From Acidobacteriota bacterium (GTDB lineage: Bacteria > Acidobacteriota > Terriglobia > Acidiferrales > UBA7541), in NCBI GenBank assembly GCA_003224135.1, contig QHYO01000236.1:1-6386 (forward strand): 6,386 nt of DNA, written 5' to 3'. Numbering within the stretch: the first letter of the stretch is position 1; every line of letters begins with the position of its first letter. Positions 5,195-6,386 of this stretch are shown in pieces. The translations under genes were made by a program, and so were the position numbers. The notes beneath the pieces were generated by a model. The model saw only the letters and a list, made by a program, of their open reading frames with translations, was not told the origin of the DNA and ran no database searches.

Positions 5195-6386
5195 ATGAAA
5201 ACCATTCTGCTTCGCGTAGTAATCGCTTCTCTGATTTTTATCTCAGTCGCTGTATCCTCGAACGCGCAGTCCAGTCAGACCGATACTCAATCTCCCGATG
5301 CCCAATTAAAAGGAACGCTGCTCGACGCGAGCGGCGCCGGCGTGGGCGGCGTCCAAGTCGTAGCGCAACTGGTTGGCAATTCGCAGGCACATCTCTGGAA
5401 AGCCACAAGCACCACGGCTGGCGAGTACACGATGACGCTTCCGCCAGGCAAATATCGCGTGACATTTCAACGGAGCCCATTCGTCACGCGTGAATTCGTT
5501 TTCGATTTAACCGGCGGTTCGGCGCGAATTCTCGACCTCAAACTGGAGCTCGAGCGTGTGTCGTCGAGTGTGGTGGTGACGGCGGAAGCGGAGCCCCTGC
5601 AAGTCCAGCAGACGACAGCTCCTGTGACTGTGCTGACCCGCGAGGACATCGATGCGCGGCGCTCCGTCACGCTTCCCGACGCGCTTCTATACGTGCCGGG
5701 AATTTCAATTGGCCGCACCGGTTCTGAAGGCGGCACGGCTTCTGTCTTTTTGAATGGTGGAAATTCCAGTTACACAAAAGTGTTGGTGGACGGCACTCCG
5801 GTGAATGAACCCGGCAATGCGGTTGATTTTTCAAACTTCACAGTCGACAACGTCGACAAAGTGGAAATCGTTCGCGGAGCCGAGAGCGCGATCTATGGCA
5901 CTGACGCCGTCGCGGGAGTGATCCAGGTCATTACGCATCGTGGCACCACACGTATTCCTGAAGCGAGCGTGTTCGCGGAAGGCGGAAGTTTCAGCACCGG
6001 CCGCGGCGGCGCTCAGCTCAGTGGACTTGTCGGCCGGTTCGACTACTCCGGAGCGGCGTCCTATTTTTCAACGGATGGACCCGACGACGAAAATCGCTTT
6101 CTGAACCGGACGCTCTCCGGAAATTTTGGCTATCGCCTGGGCGAAGACAATCAGCTGCGGTTGACGTTGCGCAACAATACCAGCAGCGCACAAACGCCGG
6201 GCCAGACCTTGCTGCAGCCACCGAATCTCGACGAGCACACGGACTATCATTTCTTCAGCTCGAATGCCCGCTGGGCTTTTGCCACCGGCAAGCACTGGCA
6301 CCATCATCTCGCTGGTGCCGAATCTTACGATCACGAATTCATCGCCAATCCCGTGCAGAGTTTCTTCGCCACGGATCCCTTCGCCG
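5195..6386 (+). CDS. btuB: BtuB-like TonB-dependent outer-membrane cobalamin receptor (partial, 3' end beyond window)
   Basis: The frame is open from ATG at 5195 to the right edge, giving 397 residues without a stop, so roughly the N-terminal half or more of a receptor is present. The start is preceded by GGAGGAG. A Sec signal peptide spans 1-24, with likely cleavage after SNA. Residues about 36-118 form a carboxypeptidase-regulatory-like beta-sandwich (GTLLDASGAGVGGVQVVAQ at 40-58, AGEYTMTLPPGKYRVTF at 75-91). A TonB box candidate SVVVTAE is at 125-131, followed by the plug: PVTVLTREDID at 143-153, LPDALLYVPGISIGR at 160-174, KVLVDGTPVNEP at 195-206, and VEIVRGAESAIYGTDAVAGVIQVIT at 223-247. 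The barrel begins near 255. The VRGxxSAxYGxDAxxGVxxxIT pattern matches BtuB. That plus the B12 riboswitch makes cobalamin the likely substrate, possibly including other corrinoids. Uptake needs TonB/ExbBD, which are not in this window. Confidence 0.87.
   Translation, partial: MKTILLRVVIASLIFISVAVSSNAQSSQTDTQSPDAQLKGTLLDASGAGVGGVQVVAQLVGNSQAHLWKATSTTAGEYTMTLPPGKYRVTFQRSPFVTREFVFDLTGGSARILDLKLELERVSSSVVVTAEAEPLQVQQTTAPVTVLTREDIDARRSVTLPDALLYVPGISIGRTGSEGGTASVFLNGGNSSYTKVLVDGTPVNEPGNAVDFSNFTVDNVDKVEIVRGAESAIYGTDAVAGVIQVITHRGTTRIPEASVFAEGGSFSTGRGGAQLSGLVGRFDYSGAASYFSTDGPDDENRFLNRTLSGNFGYRLGEDNQLRLTLRNNTSSAQTPGQTLLQPPNLDEHTDYHFFSSNARWAFATGKHWHHHLAGAESYDHEFIANPVQSFFATDPFA

Noticed and set aside
5047..5493. 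Plus-strand open frame of 148 codons starting in riboswitch 2
   Set aside because: It is out of frame with the receptor, translates the structured aptamer, and is Arg/Ser-rich with no domain. The receptor frame from 5195 has a signal peptide and plug motifs.
1..6386. Search for mobile elements, CRISPR arrays, tRNA/rRNA genes or a novel defence-type system
   Set aside because: No transposase or integrase motif, no regularly spaced repeats, and no tRNA-like fold were seen. Gene content is fully accounted for by ordinary metabolic and B12 uptake genes.

Overview
The window most likely comes from a Gram-negative soil-type bacterium, with Acidobacteriota as the best guess. This is an inference from three things: moderately high GC, an outer-membrane TonB-dependent receptor with an N-terminal carboxypeptidase-regulatory-like domain (an architecture very common in that phylum), and a small cytoplasmic-looking CBM9-like protein of the kind often found there. 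No rRNA or other phylogenetic marker is present, so the assignment is tentative.

Layout. On the minus strand, 1-645 is a complete CBM9-like protein gene. It is divergent from a plus-strand crotonase-fold enoyl-CoA hydratase/isomerase (802-1626). The spacer of about 150 bp between them carries an 8+8 bp inverted repeat that could be an operator. From 1678 onwards everything is on the plus strand and concerns vitamin B12 uptake: a candidate promoter, a compact cobalamin riboswitch with an intrinsic terminator, then btuF (periplasmic binding protein), btuC (permease) and btuD (ATPase). These three genes overlap by 1 and 4 bases, which indicates one operon with translational coupling. A spacer of 359 bp follows; it holds a near-palindrome, a second and longer cobalamin riboswitch, and a hairpin next to the Shine-Dalgarno sequence. 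It leads into a BtuB-like TonB-dependent receptor that runs off the right edge. That receptor has no stop codon in the window and is easily missed by simple ORF calling.

How the genes work together. The BtuB-like receptor would bring cobalamins across the outer membrane using TonB energy. BtuF would capture them in the periplasm and BtuCD would import them through the inner membrane at the cost of ATP. Each transcription unit has its own B12 sensor. The sensors differ in architecture: the first is compact and ends in a U-tract terminator, while the second is long, with a peripheral arm, and has no U-tract, so it probably acts on translation. In the first leader the loop of the terminator hairpin is complementary to the L5 loop of the aptamer over six bases, which gives a concrete kissing-loop model for B12-dependent termination.

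I see no mobile element, CRISPR array, tRNA or rRNA, and no convincing new system. The window is a well-formed B12 uptake locus with informative RNA regulation, next to two unrelated metabolic genes.
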